A DNA stretch of 64,000 bases, from the NCBI GenBank assembly GCA_963556255.1, contig OY744604.1:90576062-90640061 (forward strand). Reading direction: 5' to 3'. Below, one piece after another: positions 11,881 through 25,206 of this stretch. How positions within the stretch are numbered: the stretch's first letter is position 1; every line of letters begins with the position of its first letter. The notes under the pieces are model-generated. The model was given only the letters and a program-made list of their open reading frames with translations, did no database searches and was not told the DNA's origin. The translations under genes were made by a program, and so were the position numbers. The stretch comes from Allolobophora icterica. Its lineage: Eukaryota > Annelida > Clitellata > Crassiclitellata > Lumbricidae.

Positions 11881-12397
11881 ACAGTTTAATTTAACCGCAA
11901 AACAAAATTTATTAGGAAGAAACATGAATAAATAAGAAGCTAAAGCTGGTATTCGATTGAGGTAATTGGCTTTAGTTCCCTTCTTCAGCTAAATAGTATT
12001 TGGCTTTTTACAACGGCATTCGTTGACACAGCCGCTGACAAACGATAAAAAGTAAGTGGAGGATGTCTGTATTCCCAGCCGCTGTAATTTAAGACTAGTC
12101 TTGTTTAGTGCTTTAAATTTTGAACGATAATAAGCTGGTTTTACGAATTTCTATGATAAACGAAGATAATTGTTACTCAGCTTATTAATGCAATTAAAAT
12201 ATGTGTAAAATTAAATGAAAGACTGCTATAAAAACTTAAATTGGTATATTCATCTACGACTTGAATCACCGAAGTAGGATTTGAATTTATTTTGTTTCCA
12301 GATTCAAATTGTACCAGCTCATAGCAGTAATGTTTTGTTCTTGAGGGATTACATGTACTAACCCCAGGTAAATATAATAATATTAATCTTTTGTTAG

Positions 12398-15300
12398 ATG
12401 TCTGTGAATTATGCATCCGGACTGTCGCCATATGAGCACAAGGGTAAATGTGGAATGCCGGAGATATTCGATTCCCCTGCGGAGCTGGAAGAGAAAGTGG
12501 CACATCTGGCACAGCTGATTCTGCAGTGTCGACACATGGTTGTCATCACTGGAGCTGGTATCAGCACCGCCTCAGGAATTCCAGACTTCCGAGGACCATC
12601 TGGTAAGACGTTTCTTCCAAAGGCAGCGTTAAGTGCTAACAGACCTACACAAATAATCAAAGATACTCTTGGGCGTCCACCGGAATTTTTGTAGGGGGGC
12701 ACAATTTTTATGGGGGCAAAATTATTTATGGGGGAGCAAAGTGACATTTTTGCATTGCTATTCATGAACACAGAACACCTTGAAAACTTTAAAAATAATT
12801 ATTGGTCAAGGACTTTACCTAAATAATTGTGTTTTTTTGCATTGAAAATTGTGTTGGGACTGTGGTAATAATCAAAATAATAAAAATATTGAATTTTTAA
12901 AAATATTTGCAAAATCCACAGGGAATGCCCCTTTGCCCCCCTCCCTCCGAACACTCATGAAGATACATAAATTGTCTATATATAACAATGACAGTATTAT
13001 TAAAATTCATAATATTCATGATGATCATTTCCATTTTTGATTTAATTTTATTTGTGGCTATTTTTCAGATAGTTTAATATTGGACTGGCACATAGCGTTC
13101 ATCGTACGTTAATTTTTCTGTATTTCAGGAGTCTGGACTTTGGAACAGAAAGGTGAAGAACCCAGAGGCAGCATCACATTTGATTTGGCGAGGCCATCAA
13201 CAACACACTTGGCTTTGGTTGCGCTTGAGAGTGCAGGTGAGTAAATTTATGATTTACATCTATTGAGAAGGAACCACCCTTTCAACTGTATGAATATAAG
13301 TAAGGAATTCTGTCGTATCAATCACTTGTCAATGCTTAAATTCATGCATGCTGTACAAATGTAATCTTTAAGAGTGATATCCATTTTTTATTTTAATATC
13401 GGTAGTTGAGACTTTTGCACAGACCTTTTGTTATTCCACATTTCATTGTTGTTTTCAACATTGTTTAAATTTGTTTTATTTGTCCCAGGTACTTTACACA
13501 TTGAATAATTTGTTCAAACTATGACTTTGTTTATGACATAAACTTTACGATTTCTTTCATATCTCTGGATAATTAAACTTCCCGATAATTCCTTAATTAC
13601 TGGAAATTTTGTTGAATTAACCATAATATTTTTTTTATTTACTAGATGTACTAATTTTTATGAAATGACTTCAGTTACTTTTGCTTAAATGACTTAAAGT
13701 AGTTTTGTTTTTCTTAGGTTGCTTAAATTACATGTATTTTTCCTCGAGGTTATTTGAAGTACTTGATCAGTCAGAATGTGGATGGTCTGCATCTTCGCTC
13801 CGGCTTCCCTCGCGCACGTCTGGCGGAACTGCATGGGAATATGTTCATCGAGGAATGTGATGTCTGCAAAACTCAGGTCTAAAAATAATTCAAATGTTTT
13901 ATGAAATGATTCTGTTAAGTCTACACCAGAACATTGTTATAAAGTGCATCTTTAGATGAGGGGTGCTCAATAGTGTAGTGGTTAGTGTGCTGGACTGTCA
14001 ACTGAGAGGTCGGAGGTTCAGATCTCTGCCAGGGCAGAAATTTGGCTCGGGTTTCTGCCCAACCTGCGCCCCTAGCCAACTCGGCTGTAACGAGTACACT
14101 GACCATACACTGTCGGTGGGAAGATAAGATGGCAAGGGAGAGGACTGGCCACCTGCCCTCATGTGCTGAGGCTATGAAAATGAAGTCGCTAACACTTCAT
14201 ACCCATGGCTGCCTCAGGGCTAGCTTAAGGGACTGCTTTTCTTCTTTTTATATGAGTTACATGGTTAAGATTATAAGAGGTTCAGTATATTGTGTTAAAA
14301 TAAAGTGTTATCAGACATAGAAATAATTTGTGGCAATTGATTATCATATAAGTATAATAATCACTATCCTGTTGTCAATCACCATATAGCTTAGTTGCAT
14401 TTAATTGGACCTTTCAGTAGATTCCTGAAGATGATAGGTTAATTTTCCAGACATCTTCCTATTCCTCGTCGTTTAATTTTCTTATAACCCGAGGGAGCAG
14501 TGCTTCCTCGGGTAAAACCTTGAATAATCATTATTGCTTTGTATATTTGTTTATTTTGGGAAGTGTGTTTATGTTTCCTGTTGATAGTATATTCGCCAGA
14601 CGGCTGTTCCAACGATGGCAAGAAGACCAACAGGCGGAGTTTGCACGCAGGCAAAACACAGGGGAAATTGCAGGTATCTTGGCAGTTTCAGTTATTAATT
14701 TTTTTAATTTATTTGATTTATTTAAAGCAGTTGTGTTGCAAGTAACATCACATAATCTGAATCTGTTTCATTGATGAATTTTTGTCTGGCATAACAATAA
14801 ACAATGCGAGACCTGCTATGAAACTAGTCTCGTTGTAGAGTTAGTCTTGTACAATGCAACTTTATCTGACATTGCCCTCCTTCCCTACTAAAGGTCAGAA
14901 GTGCACACACGACCATATGACAGGACATTGATGACATGGAGCAGTTGTGAGTGAAGGACTTGCTCAAGTTCCTTACTTAGTTACTGCCCTCACCTGGAGA
15001 ATTGAACCCATACTCTCTACGTTACTGTAAGGGTTGTGAAACTACAATGCATACATAAATAAATACATACCGTACATACGCATACATGTATACTTACATA
15101 CATTTCTGTTGTTTTCTGTGTTATCAAACAGAGGTCACCTGAGGGACACAATCTTGGACTGGGAAGATGTGCTGCCAAAGAAAGAACTGAATGACTCTGA
15201 AGACAACTGCAGGTATTGGCTTTATTTATTTCTTAACCCCGTCTTTCTATAGCTCTGCCATGTAACGACGAAGCAAGGCAACATTAATTAGGAATTATTG

Positions 15301-17308
15301 TGCACTATGAACTTGTGTGGCATCCTTACACAGTGACTGTCTTTGTCAACATGTGAAATCTAACGTTAATGTTGTATGGCGATTAATTCTGGACCGTAAT
15401 GTTGTACGGTGATTAATTCCGCTGTAAAATTATAAAGAAATCGATATCATGCTATTTGATGTGGCTGCCAAACCTAACATTAAAAGGATTTTTTTGTAAT
15501 TGTAATTAAAAATATATAGATTACCACTTCAAGAAAAACTAATCAGGCTAGGCTGTGTGATACTTAATGTCATTAAGAACAAAAGTGTCCATAGTTAGCA
15601 AATCAAAACCCAGAAAACTAGAAGAGTCACCAGAGGCAGGCCCATGCATGCATGTAGAACATGGTAGCTGATTGGTTATAGTGTTTGCCTTGTAATGCGG
15701 AGAGTATGGGTTCGAGCTTCAACTGAGACGGTTACTGTGTAGGGACCTTGAGCAAGTCCTGCACTCACAATTGCTGAGTTCCTTCGATTGATGCTTGGTC
15801 ATTAGATTGTGGCATTTAATAAAGACATAATAATACTTATAATAATCAGTGGATTCTCGATAGTTGACAGATAGTTCGGCTCACTGTAGTTGTTTTGTGC
15901 TGTAGGAAGGCAGACCTGTGCTTGTGTTTTGGGACTTCTCTGCAGATCCTTCCCTGCGGTAACATGCCTCTACTTACAAAGAAAAACGGAGGCCAGATCG
16001 TCATCATCAACCTTCAAACGACAAGGCTCGACAAGCAGTGTGACTTGCGTATCCACGCCTATGTTGATGATGTCTTGAATGAGGCAAGAACTTACGGTTT
16101 TTAACATTACTTACATTATTATTTGTAGGTGCTAGATCTTTTGGAGGGAAATATTTAATCTGGAGTTTGTAATATATGATCGTCAACCCTTCAAAGAAGA
16201 ATGATGAATTTAATTCTAGGTTATATTATGTCTGTGTCCAGTTGTGGAAATTTACTTTTGGAACGAGTCCCATCGAGTTTAAGAAAGATGTTACTGGTAA
16301 GCTTTGTCAATGGGTCAGTACGATGTACTGTTTTATTTTGCCGAGGCTGGGCTGGGAGCACCTATGAGTAGTAGTTTGTAAGTGCTAGTAGTATCCATGG
16401 TTTTAAAACATCATTATAACTGTAATTAGTAACTTCTATTGCGCCAGTGTCTAATGCACATGTGGCATCTAGGGCGTTGACGTTTTTTATAAGTGCTCTG
16501 AATGAATTACTGATATGTGTGTGCATGTATAGTACTGGATAGTTTATGTAGTGCATTTTAAGAAACTCTCAGAGATGCTGAAGAATTGCTGTCTGACAGA
16601 CGAAACTAGGTGTGACATGAATAAGCTAAATTTTTGTGTGAGCTATCTCTGCCCATTGGTGTAATTTTAATGTAATGTGATCTTACAAATGTAATGTAAC
16701 GAGTGCTATGTTATCATTAGCAATTTGTTACGGATCTGCATGATGCGCTTGCTTTGCGTGGTCAGCCTTCATTCTGGAACAATCTACCATGCAACCTGTG
16801 ACATATCCCAACCTTTCTTTGCCCCACACTGACCAGTAGTTGACTGTTCAACTGTGGTCTTGTGACTTGTGGTCACAAGCACATGAGGATGCACCTTGAA
16901 GAGGTAGTTAACAAATGTACAGTTATGGTAACGTGTAATCTCATTTGCTTTTAGGTTTGCAAGAAACTTAACTTGACCATTGCAAAATGGGAAAGACCCA
17001 TCGTTTTGCTGAGGTCGAGGCACATGCGACCGTCAGAAAGAGTGGCCAAAGCGATCGTTGACGCAACCCTTCTTGCACAGGAACCATCTTTGGAAACGAA
17101 GCACAAGAAGCTGGAAGTGGATGGCCTGCCGGCAAAACGAATCAAATATGAAGATGATTTAGAAACGAAGAACAAAGTAAAGTTGGAAAATGAAGATGGA
17201 AACTGTTCAGAGACACAGTCCGAAGCAAAATGCACGGAAGACACGCTACGAGCAGAACCGAAAATTAACAACGATAAGAACGAGCCTGAAATTAAAACCC
17301 AAGAATGA
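12398..17308 (+). CDS. SIRT6: NAD-dependent protein deacylase sirtuin-6, complete
   Basis: SIRT6 is a nuclear NAD+-dependent deacylase/mono-ADP-ribosyltransferase acting on histone H3 (K9, K56) in DNA repair and metabolism. Seven exons: 12398-12602, 13129-13236, 13749-13876, 14588-14673, 15132-15212, 15906-16083, 16955-17308; 379 residues (human 355). The start is chosen because [19 protein letters not shown] aligns with the human N-terminus from Met1. Visible residues: GAGIS (53-57), DFRGP (63-67), QNVDGLH, catalytic H133 in AELHGN, zinc ligands C141, C144, C166 and C175 ([11 protein letters not shown]), GTSLQI, and the C-terminal [12 protein letters not shown]. The zinc loop is about two residues shorter than in human. 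The last exon gives a Lys/Glu-rich, probably disordered tail. Intron 6 uses a GC donor (GAG|gcaaga); every other intron is GT-AG. The ATG directly follows ttttgttag, so a 5' UTR intron is possible. Confidence 0.96.
12668..12959. mobile_element. Probable hAT-type MITE in SIRT6 intron 1
   Basis: The segment starts cttgggcgtcc and ends actcatg, with imperfect inverted ends and G- or C-runs just inside each end (aggggggca, tgccccctt-like). The 8-bp flanks AAGATACT and AAGATACA differ at one base. The decay of the termini lowers confidence. Confidence 0.45.
13960..14249 (+). repeat. tRNA-derived SINE, family A, full copy in SIRT6 intron 3
   Basis: This is the best preserved copy. It has an A-box-like tagtgtagtgg, a B box aggttcagatc, a body with gagtacactgacc and ggtgggaagataag, and a 3' end ggctgcctcagggctagc, cttaagggactgct, then a cttctt tail. 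Confidence 0.85.
14875..15045 (-). repeat. SINE family C copy (minus) in SIRT6 intron 4
   Basis: On the minus strand, gtatgggttcaattctcc (B-box-like) leads into a body also present at 15650-15835 (+), with gagcaagtcct-type text and the string gtcatatggtcgtgtgtgc. Confidence 0.6.
15650..15835 (+). repeat. SINE family C copy (plus) in SIRT6 intron 5
   Basis: The tRNA-like head has gattggttatagtg and a B-box-like gggttcgagctt. A body with accttgagcaagtcctgcac follows, also found reversed at 14875-15045, and the copy ends in an ataataat tail. Confidence 0.6.
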
Positions 17309-17323
17309 GCTGGAAATTTGCCG

Positions 17324-17329
17324 AATAAA
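17324..17329 (+). promoter_or_regulatory. Candidate polyadenylation signal of SIRT6
   Basis: AATAAA lies 15 bases after the SIRT6 stop codon. If it is used, the 3' UTR is very short. Confidence 0.5.
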
Positions 17330-20300
17330 ATTAATCGAGTTTGAATGGTCTCAATAGATGGCAGCAGACTTGTGACATCACAAAGGATAGCATAACTGAG
17401 ATACCACAAGGCAGCAGTAGTCGAATAGTCAGTCAACAACAGACTGTTGCACAGTGTTGCTAGACGGCAGCACAGTTGTCGTGTAGATTTTCGTAATTTT
17501 TCAACGTCAGAAGAAAACAAAGCTTACTGAATGAAGGCTGCGAGTACAGAACTAGGTCACTTTTAGTCAAATATCCCGAAGTTGAGACGAGACAACCAGC
17601 AATACACTGTCAAAGCCAAGTTGCAAATTACTTGACACCAGTACAGTACAAATATAATAACCCTTTACATCTGGGATTCCATGCTCTGCTGATGTTAACA
17701 TCGCATGTTAACAAATGCGTTATTTACCTAAGCTCACAGGTACACTTTGAAACCTGGCTGCAGCAAAAGTTAGGAATTATAAGCAGAAACAGAGGTTTTC
17801 TAAGTAAGTGAGTAAAGTAGCCTTTATTTGCAGCTCACAAATGCACTTGCTCTAGGGTATTTTATTTAATGTGGCAAACACAAAGCAGTGCAACTGAGTG
17901 CCTGTAGGTATTGTCTGAGGCACAAATGCATGTGATGAGAGTAATTCAGTAAGGTAGGTGACTTTGCATGACAAGTGCAAACAATTTTAGCAGAGTAATC
18001 AAGGTGTAAGAGCCAAAAAAAGTTCAGGTGCTTTTAAGTTGGTACCATAGAACTCGGAGCGAAAATCACAGAGCAAGGGCTAAGGGTTGACAATTGATAG
18101 CTATAGTCAAAGGCAGCACATTTAACATGGTAAGAAAACATGATGAGATTCTTGTAGGCACTGCAATAGTAAGATCAATTATGGAATTGAAGCTAGTTAT
18201 TATGTTATTACAGAATATCTATTTTATGCATGCATATTCTTTATAATTCAGTTTTCAACATTTGTCTGGTCTGGGTATGGTATTCTATTTTGCATACTGC
18301 CACTATATTATCACAAAGATTCGTTAAAGATGGCAGTGGGTGATGCTATTCAGTTAGCAGTGCACTCAATTTAAACTGCTAATTTGCATTCGTCAGCTTG
18401 TATTTCTAGAAGTGTGTGTTGAGTTCCAATCCCAAATTTTTCTATTTGCATTTATACGTGAACAGTCTACACTTACGAAATGATTAGCCAGGTCGTTTTC
18501 TTGAACTGGTTTAAAAGCCAGACTCCTGCAAAGTGCACCAACTATTTACCATGATTTTTGAATGTTGGTAAATAACTTATAATTGCAAAATATGACTGGA
18601 TTTTGCTTGATGTGTGATTTAAGGAATCATGTGCGTGGTCAGCGACTGAAACCAACTAAAAGTTATCCAAAAGGTGTTCAAATGTAGGATCCACGCAAAC
18701 TTTTATTAACTTTCTAGTGTATACTGTCCAAGATGAACCTTTTCGTATTTTACTGGTACATGTCCTTGCAGCTTAGACTTTGTACTGGTTTTCAGTATGT
18801 GTTGCTGTAAAAAAACTTCAAATATAATATCAACATGTTGTGCATTTATTACTTATATTCTTGTGTGTAAACAATGTAGCCCAACTAAGTTCTGGAGAAT
18901 AATAACAAGACGATTTGTATAGTGCTGTAGCACAGCCAAGGCAATGGCGCTGTACATGAGACAGTATTGACTAGAAATTTATGAGGGTTGGTATATAGCA
19001 GGTTTGTGACTCCCAAAAGCTGGCTTTGCTGCCAAATTTTTGTTTCTGTTTGTTGACTATGAATTGAAAGACATAGTAATTAGCTTTCTATTTAATGTAA
19101 ATAACTTAAAACCACATGGGACAATCAAATTAAGAAACTGCTCAGAAACTTAATGCTTAGTACCGGTAAACAAACTAGACTGTGAAAGTAAACATTCCTT
19201 AACAAGTGTTTAAACTAAACAAGAATGCCAAGAGTTACGTTAAATAATACAATTCCCAACTGAACATTAACCAGAACCACAGAATGAATAATCTTTCAAA
19301 CACTGTCTTTTGAGAAATATCAAGAAGATTAATCAATAATCAACATTTTCGAGTGATGTTTTGCTTAACTCTACATGGAGTTCATAGCATATCAAAACAC
19401 ATCAACCAGAAACTTATTGACACAACACTGGCACATAGCAACCAGTACCGTGTAAATAACTTACTAAACACTGTGAAACTTCTTTTTTAGCACCTCTAAA
19501 TATGCTAATTTAGGAATTCAGAATCTCACAACAAAATAAATTGATTATCAGTGCAACATTGCTTTAGTCTGATACTTATTCGAAAAAAAGAGAAAACATT
19601 GATGTCATGCAGAAATATTTCTTTGTAAGAATTCATAAACTGAAGAATTATAACTGAAAACGAGTTTATAAAACAGCTAACAAAATTCAATGATTCTCTT
19701 TCAAATTCTTGAAACTTTGACAAGAAAATTAGTATTTCAGTTCCAAATGTTACTAGCTCTAAAACAAAAAGAAGCAGTACAATTGTATTTGACAAGTAAG
19801 ATAAGCACAGCATTGCAGATCTAAAAACCTCTATGTACCAGCATAATATCTACAAATTACAGCCAGGAAATTAGGCAAACTATTTTCACAATTTCTCAAA
19901 TTATATACATTGTATAACCATAAAAGCCATAAAAACAATAAGCTCTAATGATCGATTCCTAAGTACCTAGCCAACTACTGTAGCTACAAACAAGCATCTC
20001 CCACGCAGCGCCTCTCAACACTAGTTGAGCAGCGTCCCTTTGAGAAAGCCCTGTTGCTCCCTGTTGGCTACAAGCCATAAAAACAATTGCCAAAAACTGT
20101 CCAAAGTTGGATAACGTTACAGCATATGATCGTTACTAAACAAAATTTATTCTCATATTATTATCACATACAACTGGGTCATGCACTTTTTAAGACTCTT
20201 ATTCTCTAGATTATTGCCAGAATGATAGCCAAATTATTTAGAACAGTCATTTAATTTTTTAAATTTATACTACAGCAAGTTGTAATAATACAATGCAAGT

Positions 20301-20942
20301 TTTAGAGATAATCCAGAATTGATGGTTAAAACTTGTTACTATAGTAAGTGTTAACGATACTAAATGCAAGCTTTACAGAAATTATGATGCCGGTAATCCA
20401 GAGTCGATGATTCAGTACCTATTTCCTGCAACGAGAGAAAGAGTAACAGATAAGGAGATGCTGGTCACTAAACATTATAAGCCAAAAAGCTTTGAAAACG
20501 CAAAGGCTAAGAAAATGAGGTCTCAAATATTTCCGCAATGACTGTTTCTTGGATGATTTTGTGTATCCAGTTAACATATATGGATGCAGCTGTAGCCTAT
20601 TGTAACCCCGAAACAGAAGGTCATGCTTAACAAAATTACAAACTGCATCGCAACATCTAACTGTTAAGCTACACAACAAAAACTCTGAAACTGCAACTGT
20701 CTTTCCTCACACATTTACACAACGAATTAACAGTGAAATAAATAAAACATTTCCAACTGAAGAGAGAGTCATTCAAATTCCAATACAACTCGCAGCCCTT
20801 GAGCAAGTCATGCCACGTCACATCGGCACACAAGTTCGTTCAGATATTTTCCCACCAAACGACTTCAACGTCACCAGACTCCTTAAACTGCATCCAATAG
20901 CAGCAACATCACAGTTTTTTACTCAAAATTTCCAAGTTTATC
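17330..20942. other. AT-rich intergenic DNA, no gene recognised
   Basis: Between the 3' ends of SIRT6 (+) and the zinc-finger gene (-) I see no conserved reading frame, no clear repeat and no RNA gene. The far end (about 20400-20942) is probably the 3' UTR of the zinc-finger gene. Short frames, such as that at 19526-19813, lack similarity and look random. Confidence 0.5.
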
Positions 20943-22558
20943 TTATTCGAAATCTGTAAATCCTTGCATCCTATTGCCTCGACCGCGGCCGACCGGGGTT
21001 CTGCCATGCTTCTTTGTCTGGTGCCGGAGAAGGTCGTGTCGGAAACGAAATCGCTTTCCGCAGTTTGGATAGCCGCACAGATGTGATGTCTCGTTTATGA
21101 CGTACGGATTGGATGGCGAGGGTTTGAGTCGAGCCAAGGATGGTGCCGACATTGCCTGACGTCCCCTTATGCCCGGTGTTCCTCTTCCTCGCATTGAATG
21201 CTGCAACACATAAGAGATATTACAGATTATTTAGTTACAGTGTGGACTCATGGATGCACTCCCGATTTACACACCACTCTGGTTACCGCAAAGTGGGGTT
21301 ATGTCCCCCAAAAGCTATTACCTTAATATGCCATATTGGTTAACACGTCAGACAAGAACTACAGCGTAGCACTTAATATGGACTATTTCAACATTATTTC
21401 CCCTTTTACATGCAGCCTACCGGTAGTTTACACGCTGTACCGTAAGACGTGTTCCCTGAAGGCTTCATGTTATCGAGTCCTAACTATTTAGAAAACTAAT
21501 TACTCTACCTTGTAATTGACTTCCTCTCAAGCTGTTTACCTGTATGCATGAATGCATGTAGGTGTATATGGCTATTTATGTGAAATCTTTAGCAAATCTT
21601 TCAACAACACTGAAACAGGAAGTGGTGCTATACAAATTTACAAATACGATTAATGGACTGTTCTTCTTCCTGTTCATTCTTTCATGCACTGATCCCAAGA
21701 AAAAAAGAAAATTTGTAATCATCAAGGTTGATTGACTGACACTGTGTTCTGTAAGTATTCAAGCGATCAATGGATCCAGTTCAACATCTCACTGACCTTA
21801 GCCTTGTGACCGAATCCATAACCGGACGACCGGGATGTTGGCATCGCTCCTGTCCACATCATCTGAGGCGGTGCAGGATCCGGCTGCGACTGGTCCAGAT
21901 GATGCTGGAAGAGACCATCGCCGGATGCAGTGTCCCACGGCATGTCATCCACCTGTTCCTGATGTTCCTCCTGTGAGTCCAGTCCTTCCTCCTCCTCCTC
22001 CTCCTCCAACATGTTGAAAGCCTCCGTCACGATGGTACTGGCAACAGCCGAAGAGCTTTCGCCACTCCCGTAGGTCACCTGCGTCTGTCGCATCATCGAT
22101 ATTGGCTTCACCTTCGAGGGCATTGCCGTGTTCTCGACGTAACCAAATTCGCCGAAGGTCGACGTGGGGTCGTCGTAGCCAATCTCGGATTTTATGTTTG
22201 GATTCAGATTGTAAGCGTCATCATCATCGTCCATCTGATTCGATCGGTTGGACTGGGAAAACAGCGGTCTCGACACAGGCTTCCTCTCTGGCTGTCTCTT
22301 CGGCACACGCCTCTCGTTAAAAGTCTTAGATGGCTTTGGCATGCGATGGCCGACTTCGGCGGGTTCTTGTTTCACAAATTCGGGTGACTCAGGATGCAAG
22401 AGTTCGTTTATCTGGATGAGAAAGACGTCGCGACTGTCCACTGTGATTCCGATGAGGCCCTGGACTTTGAGCTCCGTTGTGAAACTCAAGCTGTTCTTGC
22501 ACAGGAGAGCAATTGTGTCCAGCAAAATGCTCGTAACCCTTTCCTGCTCGGGTGTCAT
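20943..22558 (-). CDS. Single-C2H2 zinc-finger acidic protein of unknown function
   Basis: Two exons on the minus strand, 22558-21797 and 21200-20943, joined in phase 0 (donor AAG|gtcagt, acceptor ttgcag|CATTC), give 339 residues. The ATG at 22558 follows an acceptor-like ctctttcag, so a 5' UTR intron is likely. Residues 1-55 form a predicted helical N-terminus (ILLDTIALLCKN, VFLIQINELL). Residues 62-66 (VKQEP) and 122-125 (IKSE) fit the sumoylation consensus. An Asp run lies at 110-114 and a Glu run at 185-191. One C-x4-C-x12-H-x4-H finger (residues 295-318, CGYPNC to HQTKKH) is followed by an RG-rich tail. Acidic patches plus one finger suggest a nuclear chromatin or transcription factor. 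I do not recognise the family and assign no name. Confidence 0.8.
21201..21796 (-). other. Intron of the zinc-finger gene
   Basis: The donor (minus strand) is AAG|gtcagt and the acceptor is tatgtgttgcag. No repeat or RNA gene is seen inside. Confidence 0.75.
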
Positions 22559-22569
22559 GTTGACTACTC

Positions 22570-23374
22570 TGAAAGAGTTTTAAAGAGCAAGATCTATTGC
22601 TTAATTTTGTTAATGTTTTGAACAACAATTCATAATATTTACCATTTCAACCGTATCACTTCAGCTAAACTAAATGTTGATCTAACAATATTCGCCTCTG
22701 ATCACTGAGAAATGGTTATCAATCGGCGATCTAGTAAACTTATAGTGTATGCATCTCAATCATTATAAAACAAGTAGCAGTAATCATAAGCAACAAAAAC
22801 AAGAGATTTACATATTCTTTAATAATATCCCAGTACTACTACATCTGATCAAATCAGCGAAGTGCCCTTGGCACAGATTTAAATTTGTCAAATGCGTTCG
22901 CCAAGCGCATACTGCCCCAGTTCGCCTATTATCACCCACCCAAGTTGACATATTATAGCCTGAACCATTCCAGCCGTTTGTTTCATAAAGCACTTATCAG
23001 CAAAAAACTTACTATGTCGCCGATCTATAAGAACTATTTAAAATTTAAACGAGCTATTTACAAGCTATATACAGCAGGAAAAATTCCCAAACAACTAACG
23101 CAAATCTACAATATTCGAATGAAAATATTGGGTCAACGGCAATGAGATTTTATCGTAGGAAGAATCCTCGATTACTTCGTCAGAATAATATATCTCTATT
23201 ATAGGGAATTGACAACGAAATTGATATTAAATAGCCTATATTCAAATGTAATTAAGCAATAATTTATATAATGGAGCGTGAATTCGTCTATTTAGAATCG
23301 CTATCGGCTGTACAGGAAATTTACTCTGTATTAAGTTAATTCTTGCCATCGATGTGGAAGCTGACATCACCGTA
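22570..23374. other. Upstream region of the zinc-finger gene, nothing recognised
   Basis: AT-rich DNA that should contain the 5' UTR intron and promoter of the minus-strand zinc-finger gene. The reading frames here show no family similarity. Confidence 0.4.
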
Positions 23375-23705
<331 letters not shown>

Positions 23706-24250
23706 GAAGTGCAGTAGGGCCTATGCATACTGCAGCATAACTTAGCGCAGTTCTCAAGATGGAAGGTCGATTAAAGAGATGGAAGGATTGAGCCATCGAG
23801 CTGATCGGATTTTAATTCCAAGTGACCATAATCGTAATCTTATGCGTGCGTAGGCCTAATCTACAAATGTGATGCGGGATCCCAAAACCAGGCGGTTCGT
23901 AAAAATTTACAAAAACTAGGTTTTAATACATATATGTAGATCTTTTCAAGATCTTTCCAAGGTGCTAAGGGTTTTTCTCATGGGTCTAACCGTTACGAAG
24001 ATATGCGGTTTGGAAACCATGCCCTATATGATAAATTATTTAGAGAAAAATGCCAAAAACAAAAACGCATGTAATCTATTATAAAGTCCTTGATTACGAT
24101 AGGTATTGCTTGAGCTTAAAAGCTGAAATTTTCACAGGTTATAAACACACATGTCTGCCAATATTACAATATTAAATTATGTTATTATTTTTTGTTTTTA
24201 TTTAATAATTAAGAAACTTTTGGTAACTGACTAAGCTTTCATTCAACTCC

Positions 24251-24396
24251 ACGCAGATACAAAATAGCCCGAGATGCAGCGCGCGACCTTGTTTTGCCCA
24301 ATCAGGACTCTAGCATTGCACTCACGCAGATAAAAATAGCCCGAGATGCAGCGCGCGACCTTGTGTTGTCCAATCAGGACTCTAGCATTCGGCATT
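24251..24396 (+). repeat. Tandem duplication of ~75 bp containing a CCAAT box
   Basis: Two adjacent copies share tagcccgagatgcagcgcgc, gaccttgt, ccaatcaggactctagcatt. The CCAATCAG motif and the following atttaaatg are promoter-like, but no gene start is visible downstream, so a promoter role is only a possibility. Confidence 0.6.
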
Positions 24397-24410
24397 TAAA
24401 TGAACACGTC

Positions 24411-25072
24411 ATACCAACCAACGGAAAGAATATTTGGGGGACCGGAGTTTCTTTGCTATTTATAGCACAGGAATTAATTATTCAGCCACGAAAGTCGGCC
24501 AGTCGGTTAAAGGGAATTCCAGGCTTTCAGAAGATGTATGACATCATGGGTATTTCTCAGTCGCTATTTATAACCGTTACGCGCAAAACAATGAAATTGA
24601 CCCGAAAATGAAATCATATTCTTTTACAACTTTGCAATGTTATTCGAATTTCTATGAAAACAACCAATAAATAATCATAAAGACTGCAGAATTATATTAT
24701 TCAAATATTAAACAATGCAATTATGATATAAAACGCTTTTCGCTAAAAATCAAGATGAAGCGCTATTTTGAGAGATTACTCGTAATACGTTTTGCCGACT
24801 TCCGCCTGGTTTTGGAAAATTACATCACAAATTTCTTCACCGTCCAGGAAAGCCAATCAAGTCGCTGGAACCCGCTTAGTCATAAATCTTCAGTCAAAAC
24901 AAAATCGGTAGGCATGCGACAGGCAGGGTCTGGTTTACAAGTCTTTGTTGGAAATGCATGACCATATTGGGCTATAAACTATCCTGTCGAACGACCCAAA
25001 AGTTCTCATTTCCTCCCCCAAACAACCACATCCACAGGGCTCATGCCCGCATGGTGCTACTTTTTTGGTGGT
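24411..25072. other. No gene recognised
   Basis: Between the duplication and the SINE head I see AT-rich DNA with two short frames lacking family similarity. TATTTATA occurs twice (near 24459 and 24568). Confidence 0.4.
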
Positions 25073-25205
25073 GGGGGTCCATAGAGTAGTGGTAACATCA
25101 CTGGCGTGAAGTGCAGTAGGTAGTGGGATCGCCTCCCGCAACCCTCACAATGTCCACTCAGCCTATCATTCGCGAGATGGCGCGTTTGTGAAAATGAGAT
25201 GTAGG
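25073..25205 (+). repeat. tRNA-like SINE head, related to family B
   Basis: tagagtagtggtaacat matches the family B head at 46490 and 53268 (read on their minus strand). A B-box-like gggatcgcctccc follows. The body differs and runs into the 3' tail of the adjoining LINE. Confidence 0.5.
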
Positions 25206-25206
25206 A

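Noticed and set aside
16084..16104. SIRT6 ending at the stop after ARTYGF
   Set aside because: This would lose the conserved C-terminal segment, which the next exon supplies in phase when the GC donor at 16084 is used.
21767..22628. Plus-strand frames opposite the zinc-finger gene
   Set aside because: They are shadows of the minus-strand coding exon, which has the splice signals, the acidic and SUMO motifs and the continuation to the zinc finger.
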